From NCBI GenBank assembly GCA_963758365.1, contig CAVWVB010000001.1, positions 1 through 64,000 of the forward strand: 64,000 nucleotides of DNA. The letters run 5' to 3'. Made by a program: the position numbers and the translations under genes. Below, one piece after another: positions 4,801-12,000 of this stretch; position 1 is the stretch's first letter; each line of letters starts with the position of its first letter. The DNA comes from Dokdonella_A sp963758365. GTDB taxonomy: Bacteria; Pseudomonadota; Gammaproteobacteria; Xanthomonadales; Rhodanobacteraceae. Under the pieces are notes generated by a model. That model saw nothing but the letters and a program-made list of their open reading frames with translations, had not been told where the DNA came from and searched no databases.

Positions 4801-7044
4801 ATGGACGTTTCACATCTCCTCGACGGACTCAATCCAGCGCAGCAGGAAGCGGTGACCGCGCCGGCCGGGCACTATCTCGTGCTCGCGGGCGCGGGGTCGG
4901 GCAAGACGCGCGTGCTCACGCACCGGATCGGCTGGCAGCTCGAGGTCGAGCGCGTGTCGCCGTGGTCGCTGCTCGCGGTCACGTTCACCAACAAGGCCGC
5001 GGGCGAGATGCGCGGGCGCGCCGAGTCGCTGATCGGGCAGGGTGCGCGCGGGCTCACGATCGGCACGTTCCACGGCATCGCGCACCGATTGCTGCGCCGG
5101 CACTGGCGCGAGGCGGGCCTGCCCGAGACGTTCCAGATCCTCGACGCCGACGACCAGCAGCGGCTGGTCAAGCGCACGATGCAGGGCATGGGTCTGGACG
5201 AGGCGCACTTCCCGCCGCGCCAGGCGACCTGGTTCATCAACTCCGCGAAGGACGAAGGCAAGCGCCCGGATGCGCTCGAGGCCGGCTACAACCCGACCAG
5301 CCGCGTGCTGATCGACATCTACCGCGCGTACGAGGCCGCGTGCCGACGCGGCGGTCTCGTCGATTTCGCCGAGCTGCTGCTGCGCGCGCATGAGCTCTGG
5401 CTGCAGAACGAGGCCTTGCTAGCGCATTACCGCGAGCGCTACACGCACCTGCTGATCGACGAGTTCCAGGACACCAACACGCTGCAGTACGCGTGGATCC
5501 GCGTGCTCGCGGGATCCACCGGACACGTGTTCGTGGTCGGCGACGACGACCAGGCGATCTACGGCTGGCGCGGCGCGCGCGTCGAGAACGTGCAGCATTT
5601 CCTGCGCGACTTCCCGAGCGCGAAGACGATCCGCCTCGAACAGAACTACCGTTCGACCGGCAACATCCTCGCGGCCGCGAACGCGGTGATCGCGCACAAC
5701 CCGGACCGGCTCGGCAAGAAGCTGTGGACCGCGGGCGACGCGGGCGACGTGATCGAGCTCTATGCGGCGTACAACGAGCAGGACGAGGCGCGCTACGTGA
5801 TCGAGCGCATCCGCGAGCAGTTGCGCGCGGGCCTGAAGCCATCCGACATCGCGATCCTGTACCGCTCGAACGCGCAGTCGCGCAACTTCGAGGAACAGTT
5901 GATCCAGCACGACATCGCGTACCGCGTGTACGGCGGCCTGCGCTATTTCGATCGCGCCGAGGTCAAGGACGCGCTCGCATACCTGCGCCTCGTCGCCAAC
6001 CGCCACGACGACGCGGCGTTCGAGCGCGCGGTGAACACGCCGCCGCGCGGCATCGGCGGGCGCACGCTCGACCTCTTGCGCCAGCGCGCGCGACGCGACG
6101 ACAGCTCGATGTGGGAGGCGGTGCTCGGCGAACTCGGCGCCGATGCGCTGGCCGCGCGCGCGAAGAATGCATTGCGTGCATTCCTGCAGCTGATCGAGGA
6201 CCTCGCACGCGACTGCCTCGCGCCCGATGCCGCGTCGGCGCAGGCCGAACCCGACGACGACGCGGCGCCCGCGGCGGCCGACGAACCGATGCCGCTCGAA
6301 CAGCAGGTCGAACATGCGCTCGCGCGCTCGGCGCTGCGCGAGTTCTACGAGAAGGACAGCCGTGGCAGCGCGGAGTCGCGCGTCGAGAACCTCGACGAGC
6401 TGGTCAACGTCGCGAGCCGGTTCCGGCGCACGCCCGAGGATCTCGAGGCCGGTCTCGACGAACTGTCCGCGTTCCTCGCGCATGCGGCGCTCGAAGCGGG
6501 CGAAGGGCAGGGCGAGGCGTGGCAGGACTGCGTGCAGCTGATGACCCTGCACTCGGCCAAGGGCCTCGAGTTTCCGTTCGTGTTCCTGGTCGGCATGGAG
6601 GACGGCCTGTTCCCGAGCCAGAAATCGACCGAGGAGCCGGGGCGCCTCGAAGAGGAACGCCGCCTCGCGTATGTCGGCATCACGCGTGCGCGCGACCGCC
6701 TCGTGCTCGCGTACGCCGAGTCGCGGCGCATGCACGGTGTCGAGTCGTACGCGCGGCCATCGCGGTTCCTGACCGAGATCCCGGTCGACCTGCTGCACGA
6801 GGTGCGTCCGCGCGTGCAGGTCAGCCGTCCTGCGTTCGCGGGCCGCGTCGGCCGCGCCGATCTTGCGCAGCGCGAGAACAACACGCCGTTCAAGCTCGGT
6901 CAGCGCGTGCAGCACGCGAGCTTCGGCGAAGGCATCGTGATGAGCTACGAAGGCGCGGGCAACCACACCCTGGTCGAAGTCAACTTCGCCGACGCGGGCC
7001 GCAAGCGCCTCGTGCTCGCGTACGCGAACCTGGCGGCGTTGTAG
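4801..7044 (+). CDS. uvrD: DNA helicase II UvrD
   Basis: A 747-residue superfamily-1A 3'-5' helicase that unwinds DNA in nucleotide-excision and mismatch repair. Walker A is AGAGSGKT (29-36), Walker B is LLIDEFQDTN (about 217-226), then GDDDQAIYGWRGA (about 247) and motif V LHSAKGLEF (about 581). The C-terminal 55 residues (KLGQRVQHASFGEGIV) are the Tudor-like domain of UvrD/PcrA. The start was taken at the ATG whose product begins MDVSHLLDGLN, as in UvrD proteins; the frame upstream is open but unrelated. It is monocistronic here and flanks the integron array. Confidence 0.97.
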   Translation: MDVSHLLDGLNPAQQEAVTAPAGHYLVLAGAGSGKTRVLTHRIGWQLEVERVSPWSLLAVTFTNKAAGEMRGRAESLIGQGARGLTIGTFHGIAHRLLRRHWREAGLPETFQILDADDQQRLVKRTMQGMGLDEAHFPPRQATWFINSAKDEGKRPDALEAGYNPTSRVLIDIYRAYEAACRRGGLVDFAELLLRAHELWLQNEALLAHYRERYTHLLIDEFQDTNTLQYAWIRVLAGSTGHVFVVGDDDQAIYGWRGARVENVQHFLRDFPSAKTIRLEQNYRSTGNILAAANAVIAHNPDRLGKKLWTAGDAGDVIELYAAYNEQDEARYVIERIREQLRAGLKPSDIAILYRSNAQSRNFEEQLIQHDIAYRVYGGLRYFDRAEVKDALAYLRLVANRHDDAAFERAVNTPPRGIGGRTLDLLRQRARRDDSSMWEAVLGELGADALAARAKNALRAFLQLIEDLARDCLAPDAASAQAEPDDDAAPAAADEPMPLEQQVEHALARSALREFYEKDSRGSAESRVENLDELVNVASRFRRTPEDLEAGLDELSAFLAHAALEAGEGQGEAWQDCVQLMTLHSAKGLEFPFVFLVGMEDGLFPSQKSTEEPGRLEEERRLAYVGITRARDRLVLAYAESRRMHGVESYARPSRFLTEIPVDLLHEVRPRVQVSRPAFAGRVGRADLAQRENNTPFKLGQRVQHASFGEGIVMSYEGAGNHTLVEVNFADAGRKRLVLAYANLAAL

Positions 7045-7363
7045 ATTCGCGGCGCGCGGAACGCGACGCGCGGTGCGTGGCCGTGCGGTGGCCGCGGTGG
7101 CACGGCGGGTGCAGCGCGTTTCGCGACGACGAGATCGGGTGCAGCGCGTCTCGTGTCTCCGGGTTGTGGAGTCGGCGCGCGGCGTGCGCGCTCGCGGCGA
7201 TGCGGCGGCGCAACCGGACTTGGCGGTCCCGCATCGCCGGGTTGTAGAGTTGGCGCGCAGTGCACGCGGCCGCGCCGGCACGGCGGTCATGCCGGACGCG
7301 GCAGCCGTGGCCTCGACACGCAGACCGCTGCAGCCTTCATTCCAGTCCAGCGCAGGAACCGTC
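7045..7363. repeat. Gene-free region with degenerate direct repeats
   Basis: This is a 319-base, very GC-rich stretch. A 22-base segment starting CCGGGTTGTGGAG (7159-7180) recurs as CCGGGTTGTAGAG (7237-7258) with two differences. A related GTTGTAGA sits over the uvrD stop (7038-7045). GGGTGCAGCGCGT also occurs twice (7108-7120 and 7138-7150 approximately). No gene is supported. The repeats may be remnants of a local duplication carrying promoter-like TAGAGT boxes. Confidence 0.45.
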
Positions 7364-7744
7364 ATGCACAAGAGCAAGCTCGCGGGCTTCATCATCGATT
7401 GCCAGAACCCCGACCTCGACGCGGCCGCCGGATTCTGGGGCGGCGCGCTCGGCATGCGCGTCGCAGCGTTGCCCGGCGACGAGGGCACGAAGTACGTGCG
7501 CCTCGTCGATCCGGCCGACGCGCTGCACGTCGAAGTGCAGGCGGTCGATCACCCGAGCCGCGTGCACCTCGACATCGAGACCGACGACATCGAAGCGGAA
7601 GTCGCGCGCCTCGAGGCGCTCGGCGCGACGCGCGTACAGAAGATCAACACCTGGTGGGTGATGCAGGCGCCGACCGGCCAGCGCTTCTGCGTCGTGCGCG
7701 TGCAGTCGAAGGATTTCGCCGAGCGCGCGCGAAGCTGGGACTAG
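7364..7744 (+). CDS. VOC-family (glyoxalase/bleomycin-resistance fold) protein
   Basis: A 126-residue protein with the paired beta-alpha-beta-beta-beta modules of the vicinal oxygen chelate superfamily: GFIIDCQNPDLDAAAGFWGGAL, then VRLVDPADALHVEVQ, HLDIETDDIEAEVARLEALG, and QAPTGQRFCVVRVQ. Closest in style to the glyoxalase-like subgroup annotated as VOC proteins of unknown substrate. The start at ATG 7364 gives the standard N terminus MHKSKLAGF; the longer frame upstream is low-complexity. Followed by GTAG-type palindromes. Confidence 0.85.
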   Translation: MHKSKLAGFIIDCQNPDLDAAAGFWGGALGMRVAALPGDEGTKYVRLVDPADALHVEVQAVDHPSRVHLDIETDDIEAEVARLEALGATRVQKINTWWVMQAPTGQRFCVVRVQSKDFAERARSWD

Positions 7745-7754
7745 TCGCGCCGCC

Positions 7755-7779
7755 GTAGGTCAGGCCGCCCCGGCCTGAC
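7755..7779 (+). repeat. GTAG-type REP palindrome (type A)
   Basis: GTAG followed by the stem GTCAGGCCG / CGGCCTGAC with a three-base loop. The GTAG head plus hairpin is the layout of REP elements spread by RAYT transposases, for example the SMAG repeats of Stenotrophomonas. The same sequence is repeated at 7970-7994 and, inverted, at 35474-35498. Confidence 0.8.
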
Positions 7780-7883
7780 GCACGCAATGTGCATCGGGAT
7801 CGCGCCGTCTCGCGTGGCGCGCTGTCATTGCGGCGTACGCACCCGCACGATCGGCGGCGCGCGCCGTTCCGATCGGCGCGGTC

Positions 7884-7912
7884 GTCAGGTCGGCAGAGCC
7901 GACCTGACCTAC
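7884..7912 (-). repeat. GTAG-type REP palindrome (type B)
   Basis: On the minus strand: GTAG then the stem GTCAGGTCGGC / GCCGACCTGAC, with loop TCT. It lies inverted between two type A copies. The same stem occurs at 35421-35449. Confidence 0.8.
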
Positions 7913-7969
7913 GAAAGCACACCGTCGTTGCGGGGGTGTTGCGCGTGCGCCAACCGTCGCGCCGTCGTT

Positions 7970-7994
7970 GTAGGTCAGGCCGCCCCGGCCTGAC
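7970..7994 (+). repeat. GTAG-type REP palindrome (type A)
   Basis: Identical to the copy at 7755-7779. Together the three copies occupy the 277-base gap between two convergent genes, the usual extragenic location for REPs. Confidence 0.8.
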
Positions 7995-8021
7995 ATTCGC
8001 TCCATCGATACGCGGATGCGC

Positions 8022-8621
8022 TCAGGTCTTGGTGTACTCGATCTGCATGGTCTTGGCCTCCTTGCCGCCGCGCTTCTCGTGCCACTCGAACACGTAATGC
8101 GTCGGGTCGACCACGTGCACGACCGCACGTACCGGAATCTTCGCACCCTGTTTCATCGGGTTGTCCATCGACCCGTGATACGTATAGGTCTTGGTCGCGG
8201 CGTCGTAGCTGCCGTACGACAGCCAGAATCCGGTCGACATGCTGTCGATCCAGGTACTGAAGTACTTGCCGCCGAGGTTGTCGAAGCCCATCACGCCGCG
8301 ACCCTCGAACGGCTGGCCCATCGCCATGCCGGTGTGTGTGGTCTCGATGTAGCGGCCGCCGAAGATCGCTTCCGAATGCGACTTGCCGTTGCTGACCTCC
8401 GGTGGCTTCTTCGGGTCCATCCACATCGTGGTTTTCGCATCCCAGTCGCCGACGAAGTAGGCGAGCTGCTTTTGCTCGGGCCCGACCGCGCCCATGCGCT
8501 CGTACGCGGCCATCATGGCCTGCTGCTCCTTGGTCATCTTCGGCGCGGCGGCATCTTCCGCGCAGGCGGGTCCTGCAAACGCGCAGGCGACGATCAGCCC
8601 CGCGATCAGCGTGGTCTTCAT
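8022..8621 (-). CDS. Secreted DUF1579-family protein
   Basis: A 199-residue protein. A signal peptide is evident (MKTTLIAGLIVACAFA, cleavage near GPACA/E). The mature part carries the DUF1579 pattern: QLAYFVGDWDAKTTMW, then GGRYIETTHTGMAMG, GRGVMGFDNLGGKYFSTWID and a C-terminal VFEWHEK. The fold is lipocalin-like and the function unknown. The ATG at 8619-8621 was chosen because it begins the signal peptide. It is divergent from the PadR gene, with a 200-base shared upstream region. Confidence 0.85.
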   Translation of the reverse strand: MKTTLIAGLIVACAFAGPACAEDAAAPKMTKEQQAMMAAYERMGAVGPEQKQLAYFVGDWDAKTTMWMDPKKPPEVSNGKSHSEAIFGGRYIETTHTGMAMGQPFEGRGVMGFDNLGGKYFSTWIDSMSTGFWLSYGSYDAATKTYTYHGSMDNPMKQGAKIPVRAVVHVVDPTHYVFEWHEKRGGKEAKTMQIEYTKT

Positions 8622-8788
8622 GGTCGATCTCCGTTGCTGCCATTGGCTGGCGCGACCGATTCTAGTCCCGGACCGGGCGCCGCGTCGGACCGCATGGACG
8701 CTGCGCGTGCCGGCTCGCGGCCGGACACGCCACGGGACGCCGCTGGCGCCGCGCTTGTGCGCAGCCGGAACTTCGCGTACCGCGCTCG

Positions 8789-8818
8789 TTGACACCAAAC
8801 TCTACATATGTTGATATT
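8789..8818 (+). promoter_or_regulatory. Predicted padR-like promoter and operator
   Basis: A perfect -35 TTGACA (8789-8794) and a -10 GATATT (8813-8818) are spaced by 18 bases, five bases before the ATG. The spacer contains the palindrome ACATATGT (8804-8811), which resembles the ATGT/ACAT half-sites of PadR operators. This suggests autoregulation and a leaderless transcript. Confidence 0.55.
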
Positions 8819-8823
8819 TGGCC

Positions 8824-9138
8824 ATGCCACGCCAGCCCAACAGCTCGCCCCAGACCCGTTCCCTGCTCGCGGCTCTGCTCGAACGACCGCGCGCGTGGCG
8901 CCACGGCTACGACCTCTCGAAGGAAACCGGACTCAAGTCCGGGACGCTGTATCCGTTGCTGATGAGGCTCGGCGATCAGGGCCTGCTCGAGGCGGATTGG
9001 CACGAGGCCGAACGCGCGGGCGCGCCGCGCCGACATGTCTACCGGTTGACCGCCGGCGGATTGACGCTGGCCCGCGCGCAGGCCGCAAGCCGCGTCCGCG
9101 CGCCGGGCGGTCGCGCAGCGGCGGCCGCACGAACATGA
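8824..9138 (+). CDS. PadR-family transcriptional regulator
   Basis: A 104-residue protein with the PadR winged helix: LLAALLERPRAWRHGYDLSKE, SGTLYPLLMRLGDQGLLEADW, then RRHVYRLTAGGLTLA. This is the short PadR-s2 type, without the long C-terminal coiled coil. ATG 8824 is chosen over a TTG at 8818. It overlaps the next gene by ATGA, so the two are translationally coupled. PadR regulators coupled to membrane proteins usually repress their own operon until an envelope or toxic-compound signal appears. Confidence 0.9.
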   Translation: MPRQPNSSPQTRSLLAALLERPRAWRHGYDLSKETGLKSGTLYPLLMRLGDQGLLEADWHEAERAGAPRRHVYRLTAGGLTLARAQAASRVRAPGGRAAAAART

Positions 9139-9803
9139 AGCAGGCGATGTCCCGGTCGCGACGTTTCGCACTCGGTCTGGTGCGTCATGCCGCTCGCGTC
9201 CTGCCGCGCGCGAGGAAATCGTGGGCCGACGCGATGGAGCACGAAGTGCGCCATCTCGAAGAGGATCGCGACGCGCTGTCCTGGGCCGTCGGCTGCGTGC
9301 GTGCCGGTTACTCGGAGAGGGTCAAGGCAATGAAAGTCATCGATTCCTGGCCCGTACGCTGGCTGCTCGTAGCCGTGATCGGATGCAACGCGCTGGACAC
9401 GCTGTTTGCGCCGATACTTGCAGTCGCGTGGCGTTCGCATCATCTGGGCGTCGCGGCGTTCCTCGGCGGGTTCACTCCGGGCGACGACTATCGACGCTTC
9501 ATCCCGCTGATGGACGCGCTGCCTGGCTGGGTCATCGCGCTGCAGTGCATCGCCGGAGCGCTCTTTCTCGTTTCCGCATGGAAAGTACTCCGCGATCGCC
9601 GGGCCGCGTTTGCGCCGTTTGCCGCGGCGCTGATCCTCGCGGTCGTCACCTGGTGTTTCCAGAAACGCATTCCGGTCTACGACACGCTGTTTTCAGCGCG
9701 ACACCTGCAGGGCGATTACGTGATCTTCGGCATCCTCACCCTGCTCGGTGTCGTGCTCTGGCATGTCTCGCGCTCGCCGGACGTGCTCGCGCCGCCGGCC
9801 TAG
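9135..9803 (+). CDS. Membrane protein coupled to PadR regulator
   Basis: A 222-residue protein. The N-terminal 70 residues are basic and soluble (RARKSWADAMEHEVRHLEED), resembling the short prefix seen in proteins encoded with PadR regulators. Four membrane helices follow at about residues 76-98, 134-154, 161-180 and 195-212. The ATGA overlap with the regulator indicates one operon. The function is unknown; the context suggests an envelope component whose level PadR controls. It is convergent with the kinase gene. Confidence 0.7.
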   Translation: MKQAMSRSRRFALGLVRHAARVLPRARKSWADAMEHEVRHLEEDRDALSWAVGCVRAGYSERVKAMKVIDSWPVRWLLVAVIGCNALDTLFAPILAVAWRSHHLGVAAFLGGFTPGDDYRRFIPLMDALPGWVIALQCIAGALFLVSAWKVLRDRRAAFAPFAAALILAVVTWCFQKRIPVYDTLFSARHLQGDYVIFGILTLLGVVLWHVSRSPDVLAPPA

Positions 9804-9820
9804 CGCTGGGCGACCCTTGA

Positions 9821-11710
9821 TCAGCCGCGGCGTCCACGCGAGCGGAACTCGGCGAGGCGGCCGTCCACCTGGTCGAGCATCGGTTCGATCGCCTCGCGCG
9901 CCTTCTCTGCCGCATTGAGGCTCGTGAAATTCACCTGTTCGGCGCCGCTGGTCCACAGCACGCTGCCGTCGGCGACCTTGTAGGCCTTGACCCCGAGCTG
10001 CACGGTGTACAGCGTCGAGCTCTGTCCGTAGTACTGGATCTCCTGGGTTCCGACCGGCCGCGCGTAGACGAACACGACCGCATCGGCGCGACTCGCGAGC
10101 GCGCGCAGGTTCGGACGCTCGCCGCTGACGCGGCCGCCCTCGATGACGCGGAAGCCACGGCTCTGCAGCAGGCTGACCAGTGCGTCCTCGGCCGGCGAGG
10201 AAATCACGTTGTCGCCCGAGGAGACGACCGCAATCGTCGGCACGCGCGGCTTCGGCGGTGCGGCCGGCTTGTCAACCGTGACCTTCGCGATTTGCGCCGC
10301 GGGTGCGGCTTGCACCGCATCCTGTGCGGCCTTCGCGGCCGGCAGGTCGTGCAACGCTTCCATGCCGGCCTGCGATGCGCGTGCGGCCGGCGCGTCCGCA
10401 TCGGCGGCGCCGTCGGCATTCGCGGCGGTCGTCGTGTCGGAAGCGGCGGGATGTTCCGCGGGCGCCGCGGGCAGCGTGCTTGCGGCGACGCTCGCGGCGA
10501 CACGGCTCTGGTCGGTCGCGGTCTGGCCGTCGGCGACGGCCTGCGGCGCACCGAACAGGCCGGACAGGCCCGGGATGCGATCGCGGAACGCCCATGCACC
10601 CGCGCTCACGCCGAGCAGCAGGATCGCGGCGATCGCCCAGGGCACGACCGTGCTGCGCGGCTGCGCGTGCACCGTGGTCGTGCGGTCGAGCACCGAGCGG
10701 TGCGCGGGCGCGGCCGGCAGCGGCGGCTGACCCGAGGCGGTGATCCGCGTGTTGGCGACGCCGGCCGCGGCGCGTGCGGGCGTCGCCGGCGTGCTCGGCA
10801 GCGCGGTCTGGCCGGAAGCCGGCGTCTTCTGTCCGATCAGCGTCGCCGCGGCGGCCGACAGCCGCGTCTGCACGGTGATCGGTCCGCCCTTGGCGACCAG
10901 CGGATGCGTATCGAGGTCGGCGACCAGATCATGGCAGTTCTGGTAGCGCTCGGCCGGATCCTTCGCGATCATCCTCGCGAGGATCTGCGCGATCAGCGGA
11001 TCGACGTCGGCATTGAGCTCGCGCACGTCCGGGATGTCGGCCTTGACCACTTCGAGCATCAGTCCGAGCGGCGACTCGTCGTTGAACGGCATCTTGCCGG
11101 TCAGCATCTCGAACAGCACGATGCCGAGCGAGAAGATGTCCGAGCGCTGGTCGACCGGCTTGCCCAGGCACACCTCGGGCGACAGATAGCCCGGCGTGCC
11201 GACGAATTCGCCGGTCGTGGTCAGCTTCTTGGAGATGTCCTGGTTCGACAGCGCGATGCCGAAGTCGGCGATCTTCACCGCGCCGCGGCTCGAGATCATC
11301 AGGTTGCCGGGTTTGATGTCGCGGTGCACGACACCGCGGTCGTGCGCGGTCGCGAGTCCGAGCGCGGTCTGCTGGATCACCTTGGCCGACTGTTCGACGG
11401 TGAGGCGGTGATCGCGCTTGAGCATCGAGCCAAGCGACTCGCCCTCGACGAACTCCATCACGAAATAGGTCTGGCCCTCGTCGTCGCCGATGAAGTAGAT
11501 CTGGATGATGTGCGGGTCGTTGAGCGCGGCCATGCTGCGCGCCTCGCGCAGGAAGCGCTCCTTGATGCCCTCGTCGTGCGCGAGCGAATCGGCGAGCACC
11601 TTGATCGCGACGTAGCGGTTCAACGCGGGCTCGTAACCCTTGTACACCACACCCATGCCGCCACGGCCGAGTTCGGCGACGATGTCGTAATGGCCCAGAC
11701 GCGTTCTCAT
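9821..11710 (-). CDS. Membrane Ser/Thr protein kinase (PknB-like) with extracytoplasmic domain
   Basis: A 629-residue protein. The kinase domain spans residues 8-270 with all catalytic motifs: GRGGMG (15-20), K37 in VAIKVLA, E56, HRDIKPGN (129-136), DFG (149-151) and GTPGYLSPE. An Ala/Pro-rich linker follows, then one membrane helix (about 355-373) and an Ala-rich spacer. A C-terminal domain follows from about residue 490 (PTIAVVSSGDNVISSP to FRSRGRRG), probably periplasmic. It lacks PASTA repeats and does not match a domain I know; it has a flavour of the CsgG/LpoB-like small alpha-beta fold. The start at ATG 11708-11710 gives the usual MRTRLGHYDIV entry; an ATG nine codons upstream is possible. 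Confidence 0.88.
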   Translation of the reverse strand: MRTRLGHYDIVAELGRGGMGVVYKGYEPALNRYVAIKVLADSLAHDEGIKERFLREARSMAALNDPHIIQIYFIGDDEGQTYFVMEFVEGESLGSMLKRDHRLTVEQSAKVIQQTALGLATAHDRGVVHRDIKPGNLMISSRGAVKIADFGIALSNQDISKKLTTTGEFVGTPGYLSPEVCLGKPVDQRSDIFSLGIVLFEMLTGKMPFNDESPLGLMLEVVKADIPDVRELNADVDPLIAQILARMIAKDPAERYQNCHDLVADLDTHPLVAKGGPITVQTRLSAAAATLIGQKTPASGQTALPSTPATPARAAAGVANTRITASGQPPLPAAPAHRSVLDRTTTVHAQPRSTVVPWAIAAILLLGVSAGAWAFRDRIPGLSGLFGAPQAVADGQTATDQSRVAASVAASTLPAAPAEHPAASDTTTAANADGAADADAPAARASQAGMEALHDLPAAKAAQDAVQAAPAAQIAKVTVDKPAAPPKPRVPTIAVVSSGDNVISSPAEDALVSLLQSRGFRVIEGGRVSGERPNLRALASRADAVVFVYARPVGTQEIQYYGQSSTLYTVQLGVKAYKVADGSVLWTSGAEQVNFTSLNAAEKAREAIEPMLDQVDGRLAEFRSRGRRG

Positions 11711-11916
11711 GATCGGTCCCCTCGGGCGGATGCCCATTGGTGCGATGAATCCTAGCACCGGCCCGCGGGGGGCGTGCCCGGACCCTCTTGGCGGTCGCGA
11801 CCGGAACCGGCGCACGCGACGACTGTGACGCGGTCGACAGGAGCGGCCCCTGGCCGGCGTCGCCGCGCGCCTCGCGCGGCGGGCACGGCTGTCGCGGAGC
11901 GGTCGCGATTGCACGC

Positions 11917-11922
11917 TAAACT
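11917..11922 (+). promoter_or_regulatory. Putative -10 box
   Basis: TAAACT in GCTAAACT lies six bases before ATG 11929, the same spacing seen before uvrD, trmL and hemX. No clear -35. Confidence 0.35.
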
Positions 11923-11928
11923 CGCGCC

Positions 11929-12000
11929 ATGAATCGACCTGCGGTCCCCGCGCGAGCCGCGTCCGGATGCCTGCGCCGCGCGCACGCGGAGCGCGCTTGA
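11929..12000 (+). other. Possible 23-codon leader frame
   Basis: An ATG placed six bases after a -10-like TAAACT opens a 23-codon frame (MNRPAVPARA to HAERA), ending in TGA at 11998-12000. This is two bases before an in-frame GTG (12003) of the large membrane protein. It could be a coupled leader peptide, or the true N terminus of that protein displaced by an indel. Coding status is uncertain. Confidence 0.3.

Noticed and set aside
5419..7488. Very long minus-strand open frame opposite uvrD
   Set aside because: It mirrors the codon pattern of uvrD, has Arg/Ala/Val-rich composition and no domain; antisense frames stay open by chance in such GC-rich DNA.
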